Position numbers and translations under genes: made by a program. From CAYJAD01 sp964369995 (lineage in GTDB: Bacteria; Desulfobacterota; Desulfovibrionia; Desulfovibrionales; Desulfovibrionaceae): a stretch of 64,000 bases of DNA. Below the pieces are notes generated by a model that was given only the letters and a program-made list of their open reading frames with translations, did no database searches and was not told the origin of the DNA. Location: contig CAYJHH010000003.1 in the NCBI GenBank assembly GCA_964369995.1, positions 1-64,000 of the forward strand, given 5' to 3'. Positions 1 through 8,039 of this stretch are shown piece by piece. Each line of letters starts with the position of its first letter. Position 1 is the stretch's first letter.

Positions 1-212
1 TTGTTGAGTTTTTGCAAAGCAAAACCGGCAAGTCCAAGTTCTATTTCCAAGACTTCCTTCCCCTTTTCGAAGGTAAAGGTCCTCGTGAAGTAAAGAAAAT
101 CTTGACCAAGCTCGTAAACGAAGACGTTATTGAGTACTGGTCTTCTGGTTCTACTACCATGTACGGCCTTAAAGGCGCTGGTAAGCAATCTGCTGCTGAA
201 GGCGAAGACTAG
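1..212 (+). CDS. dsrD: Dissimilatory sulfite reductase-associated protein DsrD (5'-truncated)
   Basis: The reading frame enters from the left edge at base 3 and gives 69 residues before the TAG at 210-212. The family is about 78 residues long, so only a few N-terminal residues are missing. The visible protein has the winged-helix signature of DsrD: a KFYFQDF stretch, REVKKIL in the recognition-helix region, and the near-invariant WSSGSTTMYGLKGAGKQ wing and C-terminus. DsrD is a small cytoplasmic protein encoded directly after dsrA and dsrB in sulfate and sulfite reducers. It is reported to stimulate the DsrAB reductase that reduces sulfite. It is followed by a strong terminator, so it is probably the last gene of a dsrABD transcript. 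Confidence 0.95.
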   Translation, partial: VEFLQSKTGKSKFYFQDFLPLFEGKGPREVKKILTKLVNEDVIEYWSSGSTTMYGLKGAGKQSAAEGED

Positions 213-274
213 TCAGTCTTTGTTGCCCCTGTTTTAATCAGCGGCAACGCCAAATATTCTTTGGAATATTATGA

Positions 275-304
275 GGGATGGGGTTTACCCCCATCCCTTT
301 TTTT
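275..304 (+). terminator. Rho-independent terminator after dsrD
   Basis: A perfect 9-bp stem (GGGATGGGG at 275-283, CCCCATCCC at 289-297) is followed at once by seven T (298-304). It would end the dsr transcript and separates it from the permease gene. A smaller inverted repeat (AATATTC/GAATATT, 253-270) lies just upstream. Confidence 0.9.
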
Positions 305-334
305 CTATGCTTTTCATTTGATGTAGAGACCATC

Positions 335-1078
335 ATGCAAGAAATCTTTCTCTATATATACTGGCCATTGTGGTTCATAGCCGGTTTTATCACAGGGCTT
401 ATCAGCATTGGTGGAACCATGGTGGCTGTGCCGGTACTTATTCTTTTTATGCCACCTTCAGTGGTGGTTCCCATAGCGTGCTTGGCCGGACTTGTACAAA
501 CAGTATTTCTCTCACTGCTTAATCATAAAGATTGCCTCTACGCCACCACGGCGCGTTTGCTCATAGCCTCTGTACCTGGTTCTGTGGCCGGCGTAGCATT
601 GCTTATGTATGTAAGCGCGGCGCACATACAGCTTCTAGCTGGTATGGTCATGATACTTTTTGTCATCATGCAATATGTGCGCGAAAGGCAGCAATTGATA
701 GTACGTCCAGAAAAAACATGGCTTACACAATCGGTGGGTTTTGGAACTGGCTTACTGGCAGGAGCCATTTCCCTTGGAGGCCCTCCCATTGGTGCCTATG
801 CTCTGTATTTAGGATGGACACCAAAACAATGCCTGGGAACACTTTCTGTTTACAGCACATTATTGCTTATTGTGGTTTGCCTTGCTCAGGGCTTTGCCGG
901 CATGTACACCCCTGAAGTGTTGAAATTAGCAATCATTGCCTCTTTATGTTCAGCGGCGGGAGTTTTTTGTGCAGCGCCTCTTACCTCGAAAATACCAGTG
1001 CAAACTTTTAAGCGTTTACTCTTGTTAGTCATTGCAGCCGGGGGTATACTGTGTGTTGTGCGCGGTTTGGAAATATAA
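335..1078 (+). CDS. TauE/SafE-family membrane permease (probable sulfite/sulfonate-related anion exporter)
   Basis: A 247-residue hydrophobic protein with about eight predicted membrane segments. It shows the two-fold repeat typical of TauE/SafE: a glycine-rich motif near the N-terminus (FITGLISIGGTMVAVPVL) and its counterpart in the second half (GTGLLAGAISLGGPPIG). Members move sulfur-containing anions such as sulfite or sulfoacetate, or act as general exporters, across the inner membrane. The position right after dsrD makes sulfite or a related anion a reasonable but unproven substrate. The ATG at 335 was chosen because a longer in-frame start at 278 lies inside the dsrD terminator. No strong Shine-Dalgarno is visible. 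The next 168 bases (1079-1246) hold only short inverted repeats (for example AGGTAAAA against TTTTTACCT around 1136-1178). Confidence 0.85.
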   Translation: MQEIFLYIYWPLWFIAGFITGLISIGGTMVAVPVLILFMPPSVVVPIACLAGLVQTVFLSLLNHKDCLYATTARLLIASVPGSVAGVALLMYVSAAHIQLLAGMVMILFVIMQYVRERQQLIVRPEKTWLTQSVGFGTGLLAGAISLGGPPIGAYALYLGWTPKQCLGTLSVYSTLLLIVVCLAQGFAGMYTPEVLKLAIIASLCSAAGVFCAAPLTSKIPVQTFKRLLLLVIAAGGILCVVRGLEI

Positions 1079-1246
1079 AAGGACGCGTTAAAAATACCTG
1101 CTTTGTAAATAGTAAAAAATTACTGACTATACATGAGGTAAAAGCAGCTTTACAGGAACTCATTTTTTACCTAAATTTTCAAAGTGTCCTTTAGTGCACA
1201 CTACAGTATCTTATACAAAAAAGCATTGCCATATCTTTAAGGGGGC

Positions 1247-2707
1247 ATGAGAAGGGTATTCATCTCCTATCTCATAAAAAGCATGTTAGAACGCAATATA
1301 CCACGTATTATTATTTCTGCATTTCGCGGCGGAGGCGGAAAAACCCTACTCTCCTTGGGACTGTGCCGTGCCTTTACCAAGCTTGGACACAGCGTAAAGC
1401 CCTATAAGAAAGGCCCAGACTATATTGACGCCCATTGGCTTGAGCTGGCAGCACAAAAGCCTTGCACCAATGTGGACCCGTATTTTTTAGATGCTCAGGC
1501 TTTGCAATCACTTTTTGTGCATGCTTTTTCAAAAGAAGCGCATGACATGGCCTTGGTGGAAGGCAATCGTGGCCTTTTTGATGGGCAAGATGCGCATGGT
1601 TCCTGCTCCACAGCAGAATTATCCCGCATTTTATCTGCTCCTGTGATACTGTCTTTAGATATTACCAAGATGACACGCACCTCAGCAGCTTTACTTAAAG
1701 GTATGACAGAATTTGAAGAAGGCGTACACATATGCGGTGTGGTGCTTAATCAAGTGGGCTCTGCAAGGCATGAAAGCATTGTACGTGAAGCCATTGAATA
1801 TTATACGGATATCCCAGTACTTGGCGCCCTGCCCCGCCTTAAGGATAACCCCCTGCCCGAGCGTCATATGGGGCTGTGTCAAGGGCATGCACAAGAAGCC
1901 CATGCCATACTAGACAAATTAAGCTATTTCGTGGAGCAGCATTGTGACTTAGAGAGCATTTACGCTTTAGCGCAAAAAGCCTCGCCTCTTGCACAGCCTG
2001 CGCCCTTTTGGCCTTCTGTAGCTACGCAAATAGATACGCGCCCGCGCATTGGCTATATTTATGATCAAGCTTTTTGGTTTTACTATGCGGAAAATTTGGA
2101 AGCTTTGGAAAGAGCCGGCGCTGAGCTTGTGCCTTTATCCCTTTTGGATGCCAGCCCATGGCCGCATGATATACAAGGATTATATTTAGGCGGAGGTTAT
2201 CCCGAGGAATTTTTAGCACAGCTTTCTGTGAGCCCGCATTTGGCCACCATTAAAGCCCTTTCCATTTCCGGCATGCCCATATATGCCGAATGTGGCGGCT
2301 TTATGGTGCTTGCTGAATCCATTATCCGCCAGGGAAAAAGCTATGCCATGTCCGGAGTTTTTCCTGTGCAAAGTGAGTTTCATCCTCGCCCTCAAGGTCT
2401 TGGCTATGTGCGCGGAGAAGTGATCATAAAAAATCCTTTTCATCCCATGGGGCATGAAGTACGCGGGCATGAATTCCATTACTCCCAATGCTTAGGCACG
2501 GACAGTATAGAAAAAAATGCCCATGCACCGGACTTATGCTTACATTTACATAAGGGCGTAGGCATGGGGAAAAATCATCAAACCTTGCACGGGCAAGATG
2601 GCCTGCTCTTGCGTCAAACTTTTGCCTCCTACACACATATTTTTGCGCCTACGTGTCCATGGTGGGCAGAGAATTTTGTGAAACTTGCTGCTCAATATGG
2701 GGCTTAG
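1247..2707 (+). CDS. cobB: Cobyrinate/siroheme a,c-diamide synthase family (CobB/CbiA, DsrN-like)
   Basis: A 486-residue protein with the CobB architecture. The N-terminal dethiobiotin-synthetase-like ATPase has a glycine-rich P-loop (SAFRGGGGKTLLSLG, about residues 24-38). The C-terminal class I glutamine amidotransferase domain has the nucleophile motif YAECGGFM (Cys349) and HEFHYS (His411 region). CobB converts cobyrinate to its a,c-diamide with glutamine and ATP. In sulfite reducers a homologue near dsrABD, DsrN, is thought to amidate siroheme for DsrAB. The position two genes after dsrD favours that role, but cobalamin synthesis cannot be excluded and no other cob gene is in view. The ATG at 1247 follows a TAAGGGGG stretch. 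A later in-frame ATG at 1283 is possible but has no ribosome-binding site. Confidence 0.88.
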   Translation: MRRVFISYLIKSMLERNIPRIIISAFRGGGGKTLLSLGLCRAFTKLGHSVKPYKKGPDYIDAHWLELAAQKPCTNVDPYFLDAQALQSLFVHAFSKEAHDMALVEGNRGLFDGQDAHGSCSTAELSRILSAPVILSLDITKMTRTSAALLKGMTEFEEGVHICGVVLNQVGSARHESIVREAIEYYTDIPVLGALPRLKDNPLPERHMGLCQGHAQEAHAILDKLSYFVEQHCDLESIYALAQKASPLAQPAPFWPSVATQIDTRPRIGYIYDQAFWFYYAENLEALERAGAELVPLSLLDASPWPHDIQGLYLGGGYPEEFLAQLSVSPHLATIKALSISGMPIYAECGGFMVLAESIIRQGKSYAMSGVFPVQSEFHPRPQGLGYVRGEVIIKNPFHPMGHEVRGHEFHYSQCLGTDSIEKNAHAPDLCLHLHKGVGMGKNHQTLHGQDGLLLRQTFASYTHIFAPTCPWWAENFVKLAAQYGA

Positions 2708-2712
2708 CTACC

Positions 2713-3927
2713 ATGTCTGCCCATGCCTTTCCTCCTGCTGCACTATGGCAGGCCTACACGCAAGAAGTACTTGCATGGCAAGGAATGGAAGACCACCTCA
2801 CTAAAAAACCCTGTGCGTGCTACTGCGCGCAAGAACTGGCGCGCCACGCAGAGCGTAGCCTAAAAAATGGCCTGCGCAATGCAAGCTCTCTTTATATCAT
2901 ACTTGGCGCCGAATATGAGGCAGTACAGCATTTTGAGCATTTACTTCGCGCACATGCAAGCCACGCTTCTCTGCTTATTTTGGAAAGCCGCGTCAGCCAA
3001 GCGCATGATTTTTTGCAAGCCTATGGCACTCTACCTGAGCATATGCACTTGCTGGTAGACAGCTCTCCCTGGGCGCTTTTTTTGCTCACCCGTGGCCTTG
3101 GCTGTGAGCCTGAAAAGTGTACACTGTTTTTTTGTACGCCGCCCAAGGCGCGTTGTCGCATTTTAGAAAAATGGCGTAAGCTCTTTTTAGGTACGCACAT
3201 ATACCCCGCGCCTTGCCAAGACCTTGCGTCAGAATTACTCCCCGCCCCCTCCTTAAGTGTGGCAGCCATCATGCACCCTCAAGAAGCGCATGTGGAAGAT
3301 TTTTTTGCGCATATTCCCTCTTGGGTGCACGAAGTTGTCGTTGTATGGGATGCAGATGCCATGCCTGCACTGCCTCCCTTGCCTTGCGCCGTCCCTGTGC
3401 ACCATTACTATAGGCCTTTACAGGGGCATTTTGGTAAGCAGCGCAATGCCATGCTCTCCCACTGTAAAGGGCAATGGGTTCTTTATTTAGATGCCGATGA
3501 GCGCTTAAATCCGCACACATGGCAGGCCTTACCTGCGCTTATGCAAAGAAAGCAGGTGGGGGGTGTTCTTTTTCCGCGTCTGACCTTTGAAGGCGATGCC
3601 AAGCATGCGCGCATGGGCCATGGCCTATGGCCTGATGTGCAATTACGCCTTTTTCCTCGCACGGAACAGGTGCATTTTATTCATAGCGTGCATGAACAAT
3701 TACTAGGGCTACACGGTTCCATGCTGCTGGCACCGCAACATGCCATTTTGCACTACAGTCATATTCGTAAAAGTCCCGAAGAATTACGCCAGCGTTTAGC
3801 TGTTTTTAATGCTGCAGGGGCAGTGCAGCATCAATTAAGTGCAGCCTATCCCCATTTGCCCACAACTTTTTTCACGCATGTGCAAAAATACCTCAGCCAA
3901 GGTGCCGTCTTACACTTGCCTGTCTAA
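2713..3927 (+). CDS. Glycosyltransferase family 2-like protein with extra N-terminal domain
   Basis: A 404-residue protein starting five bases after cobB, probably co-transcribed. The C-terminal half (about residues 175-390) looks like a GT-A glycosyltransferase of the family 2 type. It has an FGKQRNAML segment, then WVLYLDADERL containing the DxD-like metal/nucleotide-sugar motif, and SVHEQL downstream. The N-terminal 170 residues are alanine- and histidine-rich and resemble a Rossmann-like domain (a VDSSPWALFLLTRGLG stretch) that I cannot name. It probably adds sugar to a surface glycan or lipopolysaccharide core; donor and acceptor are unknown. The ATG at 2713 was preferred over upstream in-frame codons because those overlap cobB extensively. 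No gene is seen in 3928-4122. Confidence 0.75.
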   Translation: MSAHAFPPAALWQAYTQEVLAWQGMEDHLTKKPCACYCAQELARHAERSLKNGLRNASSLYIILGAEYEAVQHFEHLLRAHASHASLLILESRVSQAHDFLQAYGTLPEHMHLLVDSSPWALFLLTRGLGCEPEKCTLFFCTPPKARCRILEKWRKLFLGTHIYPAPCQDLASELLPAPSLSVAAIMHPQEAHVEDFFAHIPSWVHEVVVVWDADAMPALPPLPCAVPVHHYYRPLQGHFGKQRNAMLSHCKGQWVLYLDADERLNPHTWQALPALMQRKQVGGVLFPRLTFEGDAKHARMGHGLWPDVQLRLFPRTEQVHFIHSVHEQLLGLHGSMLLAPQHAILHYSHIRKSPEELRQRLAVFNAAGAVQHQLSAAYPHLPTTFFTHVQKYLSQGAVLHLPV

Positions 3928-4122
3928 ACAAAAAACACTATGCTGTTTCACCTTTTCACGTAAAGTTACGCCCAGTGTCTCCCTTTCTCGCTCTGATGTA
4001 TGCCACAACCATGCTTTCGCGCATATACAGACATGGGCTAAGGTCGCCCTGCATATGGCAGAGATATGACCTATATATTGTATACCCAAGCTTGATCCCG
4101 CATATACGGAGTTTATGGATTC

Positions 4123-5127
4123 ATGAAAATAATTTGTCCCCAATGTCAATTTACCCGTCAAGTTCCCAAAGATAAAATGCCCAAAGCTTCCACCATGGCC
4201 ACTTGTCCTCAATGCCAATGCCGTTTTCAGGTGCATATTGAGGCAGAAAATAAGGCTGAACAAACGGCTACGCCCTTAAGTACCACTACGCAAATGCCTT
4301 CTTCTGCCGGCGAAGCTGCACAAAAAACTGCACAGAACTCTGGCTCTGAGCCCGTAGACGCACCACAAGCCATCACCAAATACAGCCCGCCCACTGCCTC
4401 AGAAGCTGAGTCTTTTAAGGAAGCGCAGGCCAAAGCGCATGAGGCCTATGCCAAAGAGCAAGAAGCTGCACAAGCAGAACATAAAGAATACGAAGAAGAC
4501 GCAGCTTTTGCCGCTTTTGCCATTGATAATCCTTGGGAAAATCCAGAACGCGCAGGATATTTTTCTTCCTTTTATCAAACAGCATTGCGTGTACTTTTTG
4601 CCGGCCCGCGTTTTTTTGCCGGCCTTATGCCGGAAGGTTCACAAAAGCGTGCGCTTATTTTCTTTGTTATCGTAGGTGTATTGCAAATTTCTTTTGAGCG
4701 TTTTTGGGGCGGCGTTATCAGTGATGCATTGGCTCCCACCGCCGCCGATGACCCGCAATTACAGCTTATGCTCACCATGCTCACTCCGCAAAGCTCATAC
4801 AGTTTGGCATTATTGTTGGGGGCCGCATTAAATATTGTGGAAATATTTTTTAGCACCACCATATACTATCTGATCTTTCGCTTTATTGCCCCTGACAGAG
4901 CCTATTTTAATTTAATATTTCAAGTGGTCGCCTATAGCTCAGCCCCCATGCTTTTATGCCTTGTGCCTGCCCTAGGCTCTGTGGTAGGTTTTGTATGGGG
5001 TATAGCATGCACCGCTGTAGGGTGCCGCTATGCCATGCGTTTGACTTGGGGCCAAACCTTGCTTGGCATTTTACCATTATATCTCATAGGAATACCGCTT
5101 ATTATTCAATTCTTGTGGAGTGTATAG
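4123..5127 (+). CDS. Zinc-ribbon (MJ0042-type) and Yip1-like multi-span membrane protein
   Basis: A 334-residue protein in three parts. Residues 3-37 hold a CPQC...CPQC zinc ribbon of the MJ0042 type (two CxxC pairs separated by about 22 residues). Residues 40-130 are low-complexity, rich in A, E, Q and K, and probably disordered. Residues 150-330 form a Yip1-like membrane domain with about five hydrophobic segments. Proteins with this make-up are common in delta-type bacteria, but their function is not established. A role in membrane organisation or as a zinc-dependent sensor would be guesswork. It precedes two small genes on the same strand with short gaps, suggesting one transcript. Confidence 0.75.
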   Translation: MKIICPQCQFTRQVPKDKMPKASTMATCPQCQCRFQVHIEAENKAEQTATPLSTTTQMPSSAGEAAQKTAQNSGSEPVDAPQAITKYSPPTASEAESFKEAQAKAHEAYAKEQEAAQAEHKEYEEDAAFAAFAIDNPWENPERAGYFSSFYQTALRVLFAGPRFFAGLMPEGSQKRALIFFVIVGVLQISFERFWGGVISDALAPTAADDPQLQLMLTMLTPQSSYSLALLLGAALNIVEIFFSTTIYYLIFRFIAPDRAYFNLIFQVVAYSSAPMLLCLVPALGSVVGFVWGIACTAVGCRYAMRLTWGQTLLGILPLYLIGIPLIIQFLWSV

Positions 5128-5188
5128 CAAGCTATAGTACATGGTTATCTGCACTTAATGGATAACGCTCTTAGCAAAGGGGGCGATT

Positions 5189-5533
5189 ATGTTACAGATT
5201 TTTTCAACCATACGTCGATTTTGGACAGAAAGGCGTAATAAAAAACGCTATGCCAAGATTATTGCGCCAGAATACATAGGACAAGAAGCCCAAAGGCTTT
5301 TATATCTTGTGGAGATTTCCCTTTGTCACGGGCATATTTCTGATCCTGAGGCACACCATTTGCAATCTCTGCAAGAAGAAATGGGAAAACTCATTCTTTT
5401 GACAACTAAGGATGAATTTAAGCTCCTACCTGTGGAGCGCCGCCTTTCCCTTCATGCAAGTTTACAGCGCTCTCAAGAGAAGCTTTTAGTTTCCATACAA
5501 AGAGCCGAAGCCCCTACAGCGAGGATGCAATGA
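5189..5533 (+). CDS. Hypothetical protein, 114 aa
   Basis: A small charged soluble protein with no signal peptide or membrane segment. It is mostly helix-forming (RRNKKRYAKII near the N-terminus, then alternating L/E/Q heptad-like stretches). A good AAGGGGG ribosome-binding site lies eight bases before the ATG. The stop overlaps the start of the following lipoprotein gene in an ATGA arrangement, so the two are translationally coupled and probably act together. I do not recognise the family. Confidence 0.7.
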   Translation: MLQIFSTIRRFWTERRNKKRYAKIIAPEYIGQEAQRLLYLVEISLCHGHISDPEAHHLQSLQEEMGKLILLTTKDEFKLLPVERRLSLHASLQRSQEKLLVSIQRAEAPTARMQ

Positions 5534-6213
5534 AAAAACCTCTTTTATACGTTTGCTTTTTGGTTATGAGCCTTTGTCTTGCGGGTTGCGCCGCCAATAA
5601 TGCCACCGTAAGTATGCACGGAGAAATGGCCACACCCTACCACATCACCAAGGATGCTCAGGTAGATGTGAGCCCCATACGGGTGTATGTGCAGCCCAAT
5701 ATCAGCCCCAAGGACACCTTGCGCGGGCTTTTCGTGCCTTTGCGCGTCACCCAAGACATTGCAGGCCCCAAAAATATCAGTCATAATGTCAGCCGCCAAA
5801 TTTGGCAAGTATGGCTGGCACAGCGCTCCTTTGAAGCCTTGGAATACAATGACAGCGCAGTACCTTTTCAAGTAAGTGACGCCCTAGCCCTAGCCAAAAG
5901 ACGTGGTGCCAATGTGCTTGTGGGTGGGTATATTACGCACTTTATGGATGGCGGCGGCGTAGGCACCTCAGCCATATCCATGCAAATTGAAATGTATGAA
6001 GTAGAGACAGGCGCCATGCTTTGGTCCATGGCACAAGCCGGTAGCATTGATAAAGATCAAGCCGCAGATCTGTTCCTTGTGGGCATACAAGAGCGCATGC
6101 CTGCAGACCCCATGGGATTGACAGCGCGTTCTGTGGGCTATGACCTTGGTATGAAGATTAAGGAATGGGTGCATCCTCATGCAGATGGCTCCGGCATGGG
6201 GCATGTTTTTTAA
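5530..6213 (+). CDS. Putative outer-membrane lipoprotein of unknown function
   Basis: A 227-residue protein with a clear type II signal peptide: KK, a hydrophobic core, then the lipobox LAGC with the lipidated Cys at residue 19. The residue after Cys is Ala, which does not give inner-membrane retention, so outer-membrane location is likely. The mature domain (VYVQPNISPKDTLRGLFVPLRV... GANVLVGGYITHFMDGG...) has the alternating pattern of a small alpha/beta fold seen in secreted assembly or stress lipoproteins, but I cannot name it. Its ATG overlaps the stop of the 114-residue gene, and both follow the zinc-ribbon/Yip1 gene. Confidence 0.75.
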   Translation: MKKPLLYVCFLVMSLCLAGCAANNATVSMHGEMATPYHITKDAQVDVSPIRVYVQPNISPKDTLRGLFVPLRVTQDIAGPKNISHNVSRQIWQVWLAQRSFEALEYNDSAVPFQVSDALALAKRRGANVLVGGYITHFMDGGGVGTSAISMQIEMYEVETGAMLWSMAQAGSIDKDQAADLFLVGIQERMPADPMGLTARSVGYDLGMKIKEWVHPHADGSGMGHVF

Positions 6214-6277
6214 CCATATTATCCCCGCAGCATAAGCAAAAAGTAGACACTTCAAAGGCACAGAATTTTAATGGTAT

Positions 6278-6312
6278 AAAAAAAGCGTGATGATTTCTTC
6301 ACGCTTTTTTTA
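6278..6312. terminator. Bidirectional terminator between the lipoprotein and PTS operons
   Basis: The inverted repeat GCGTGA (6285-6290)/TCACGC (6299-6304) is flanked by seven A on one side and seven T on the other, so it can end transcripts from both strands. It serves the lipoprotein gene (+) and the converging EIIC gene (-). Confidence 0.85.
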
Positions 6313-6339
6313 TACACATATTGCCTTATGCCCCTTCAA

Positions 6340-7064
6340 TTATTTGCCGCCCAAAGCTTGCCAAAAAACTACCCCCACCAAAGCCAAGGATAACACCACA
6401 TACACTCTTCTGGTACGCAAAGCCAAAATCGCTCCTAAAAGCCCCACACCGTACAATTGGCTCCATGACATGCCATAAAACACCGGAAATAACTGTTCTT
6501 GTACTAAGTATTTGAAAAATACATAGACCAAGGCAAAGCAAAACATATAAACCAAAGCAGACGACCAGAGCACACGCCAGTGGGAACGTAATATAATATG
6601 CTCTGGGCTCAGGGCTGCATACGGCTCTTGTGTGGGTGCTTCTACCCAATGTTCCAGCTGTGCATCATGCAGCGCATTGCGCGCTCTATGCCAGCGTTCT
6701 AGCCAGGCAGACACATGAGCAAAAACAATGCACACAAGCAAAGGTAGGGGAAGCTCAGAGGGAGAAAACCAATCAAAGATAAAACACAAAGGAAAAAGAA
6801 GTAAAAAAGAAAGTGTGGCTGAAGGCGGAACTATGGTGCCAAGTCGTAAACCATCTATCCAAAATAGTTCCAGCACAAGCCCCAAAGCCATGGCCTCAGG
6901 TAAAGCATTGGTACATAAACCCATAAAGAGTGCCGCCACCAAGGGCCTATCAAATAAGGCAATATGTATACTTAAACGTGATATTTGCGATAAGACAAAA
7001 AAAAAGCGCCCATGAAAAAAATCATGAAGGATGGCAAAAAAGCCATGGGGGGAAAGAAAGTCAT
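6340..7064 (-). CDS. PTS mannose/sorbose-family EIIC component, reading frame broken at a T9 run
   Basis: From 6942 down to 6340 the frame encodes a typical EIIC body: RPLVAALFMGL, then LVLELFWIDGLRLGTIVPPS, then several membrane helices, ending at the TAA of 6340-6342. That frame has only TTG or GTG near its beginning and would lack the first helix. The natural beginning, an ATG at 7064 four bases after the EIIB stop, lies in a different frame. It reads MTFFPPMAFLPSFM and stops at 6972-6974. The frames join into one 241-residue EIIC, a normal family length, if one base is re-read or inserted within the nine T (6997-7005 on the + strand as A9). EIIC is the membrane sugar channel of the PTS. 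No EIID gene follows. The break could be real decay, phase variation, slippage-based expression or a sequencing error. Confidence 0.75.
6997..7005 (-). other. T9 homopolymer, candidate slippery site in EIIC
   Basis: Nine consecutive T on the coding (-) strand lie at the exact point where the N-terminal and main EIIC frames must be joined by a -1 shift. T-TTT-TTT is a classic -1 slippery heptamer and also a good substrate for polymerase slippage. Confidence 0.7.
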
Positions 7065-7068
7065 GTCG

Positions 7069-7551
7069 TTAAAATAATTCATGTAGGCTCCGCGCCTTTT
7101 CACTGGGAATGGAACGCAAATCCAGGAAAAATTTTTCATCTAAAGCCATGAGTATTTGCTTTTCTTCCTCGGTAACAAATATGTGAGAACACAATTCTTT
7201 TTTTCCGGCACTGTAGTGAGTATTGCCAATATTAAGCTCTATTTTAGGCATGGGATGGAGCATTTGTTGTGCCGAATACAAAACAGTGGCCGCGTGCAAA
7301 TCGCTAATACTTTCAAAAAGAACCAACACCATTTCTGCAGCACAATTTTGCAAAGCTTGAGGCACTTCAGTCAATGCCATAAAGTGAATTTGCACTCGTT
7401 GTGGTACGGCAAGGCGCATGATTTGTTGGCGCAATAAGTCTTGCACGAGACCGTCATGCGCCACAATCACATGCCTTGCATTTATATGAGGCAACCATGC
7501 TTCTATAATTTGCCCATGAATGAGCCTATTATCCACGCGAAAAAGAATCAT
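7069..7551 (-). CDS. PTS mannose/sorbose-family EIIB component
   Basis: A 160-residue soluble protein carrying the EIIB-man signature RVDNRLIHGQ at residues 5-14, with His12 as the phosphorylated residue. In a transport PTS, EIIB passes phosphate from EIIA to the sugar at EIIC/EIID. Here the partner EIIC gene follows after four bases but is frame-broken, and no EIID is seen, so the pair may mainly serve regulation. The start is 11 bases after the EIIA stop, consistent with one transcript with rapZ, hpf and rpoN upstream. Confidence 0.9.
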   Translation of the reverse strand: MILFRVDNRLIHGQIIEAWLPHINARHVIVAHDGLVQDLLRQQIMRLAVPQRVQIHFMALTEVPQALQNCAAEMVLVLFESISDLHAATVLYSAQQMLHPMPKIELNIGNTHYSAGKKELCSHIFVTEEEKQILMALDEKFFLDLRSIPSEKARSLHELF

Positions 7552-7562
7552 GAGCCTGCGTC

Positions 7563-7979
7563 TTATTTATTATCTAGCATTTTACCGGCCACCACAATGC
7601 CGCTCTTACCAGCCTCGCCGGCAAGGACAGCAAGCTCTGCCAAAGGTTTGGAACGCGCGGAAAAAACCTTTATTACCATGGGCAAATTAAGCCCCGTGAC
7701 AACTTCGATTTTATGCTTTGCCAATAAGGCCAAGGAAAGATTGGTGGGAGTACCGCCAAACATATCCGTAAGAATAATAACACCCGCACCTTTATCAAGA
7801 CGGAATGCCGCATCTTCTAGGCGCTGCACCGTATCGCTTACATCTTGCGCCACATCCACAGATATGGATGCGCAATCTTCTATGGGTCCCAAAATAAGCT
7901 CTGCGGTGCGCAATGTCACCGTACCATAATCACCGTGCGCCACCACGATGATACCCACGTGATTTTCTATTTGACTCAT
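7563..7979 (-). CDS. PTS mannose-family EIIA component
   Basis: A 138-residue cytoplasmic protein. The N-terminal sequence VGIIVVAHGDYG places the phospho-accepting histidine at residue 15. The second hallmark is ILTDMFGGTPTN around residue 70. It receives phosphate from HPr, whose gene is not in the window, and donates to EIIB. It sits 60 bases after rapZ in the conserved rpoN-hpf-rapZ-PTS order. A good GGAGG-type site (AGGAGGAAAAT, complement of 7980-7992) precedes the ATG. Confidence 0.92.
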   Translation of the reverse strand: MSQIENHVGIIVVAHGDYGTVTLRTAELILGPIEDCASISVDVAQDVSDTVQRLEDAAFRLDKGAGVIILTDMFGGTPTNLSLALLAKHKIEVVTGLNLPMVIKVFSARSKPLAELAVLAGEAGKSGIVVAGKMLDNK

Positions 7980-8039
7980 ATTTTCCTCCTAGCTGTTCTC
8001 CAGCTAGAATATAGTGCTCTGTATATACTTTGGCGCCCT

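Noticed and set aside
278..334. Upstream in-frame start extending the TauE/SafE permease by 19 residues
   Set aside because: It lies inside the dsrD terminator hairpin and has no ribosome-binding site.
1079..1246. Cobalamin riboswitch before cobB
   Set aside because: No B12-box-like sequence was seen, and the short inverted repeats do not form the known fold.
6340..6942. EIIC as a complete gene starting at TTG 6942
   Set aside because: This would lack the first membrane helix and leave the ATG at 7064 and its good N-terminal helix unexplained; the joined frame gives the usual length.
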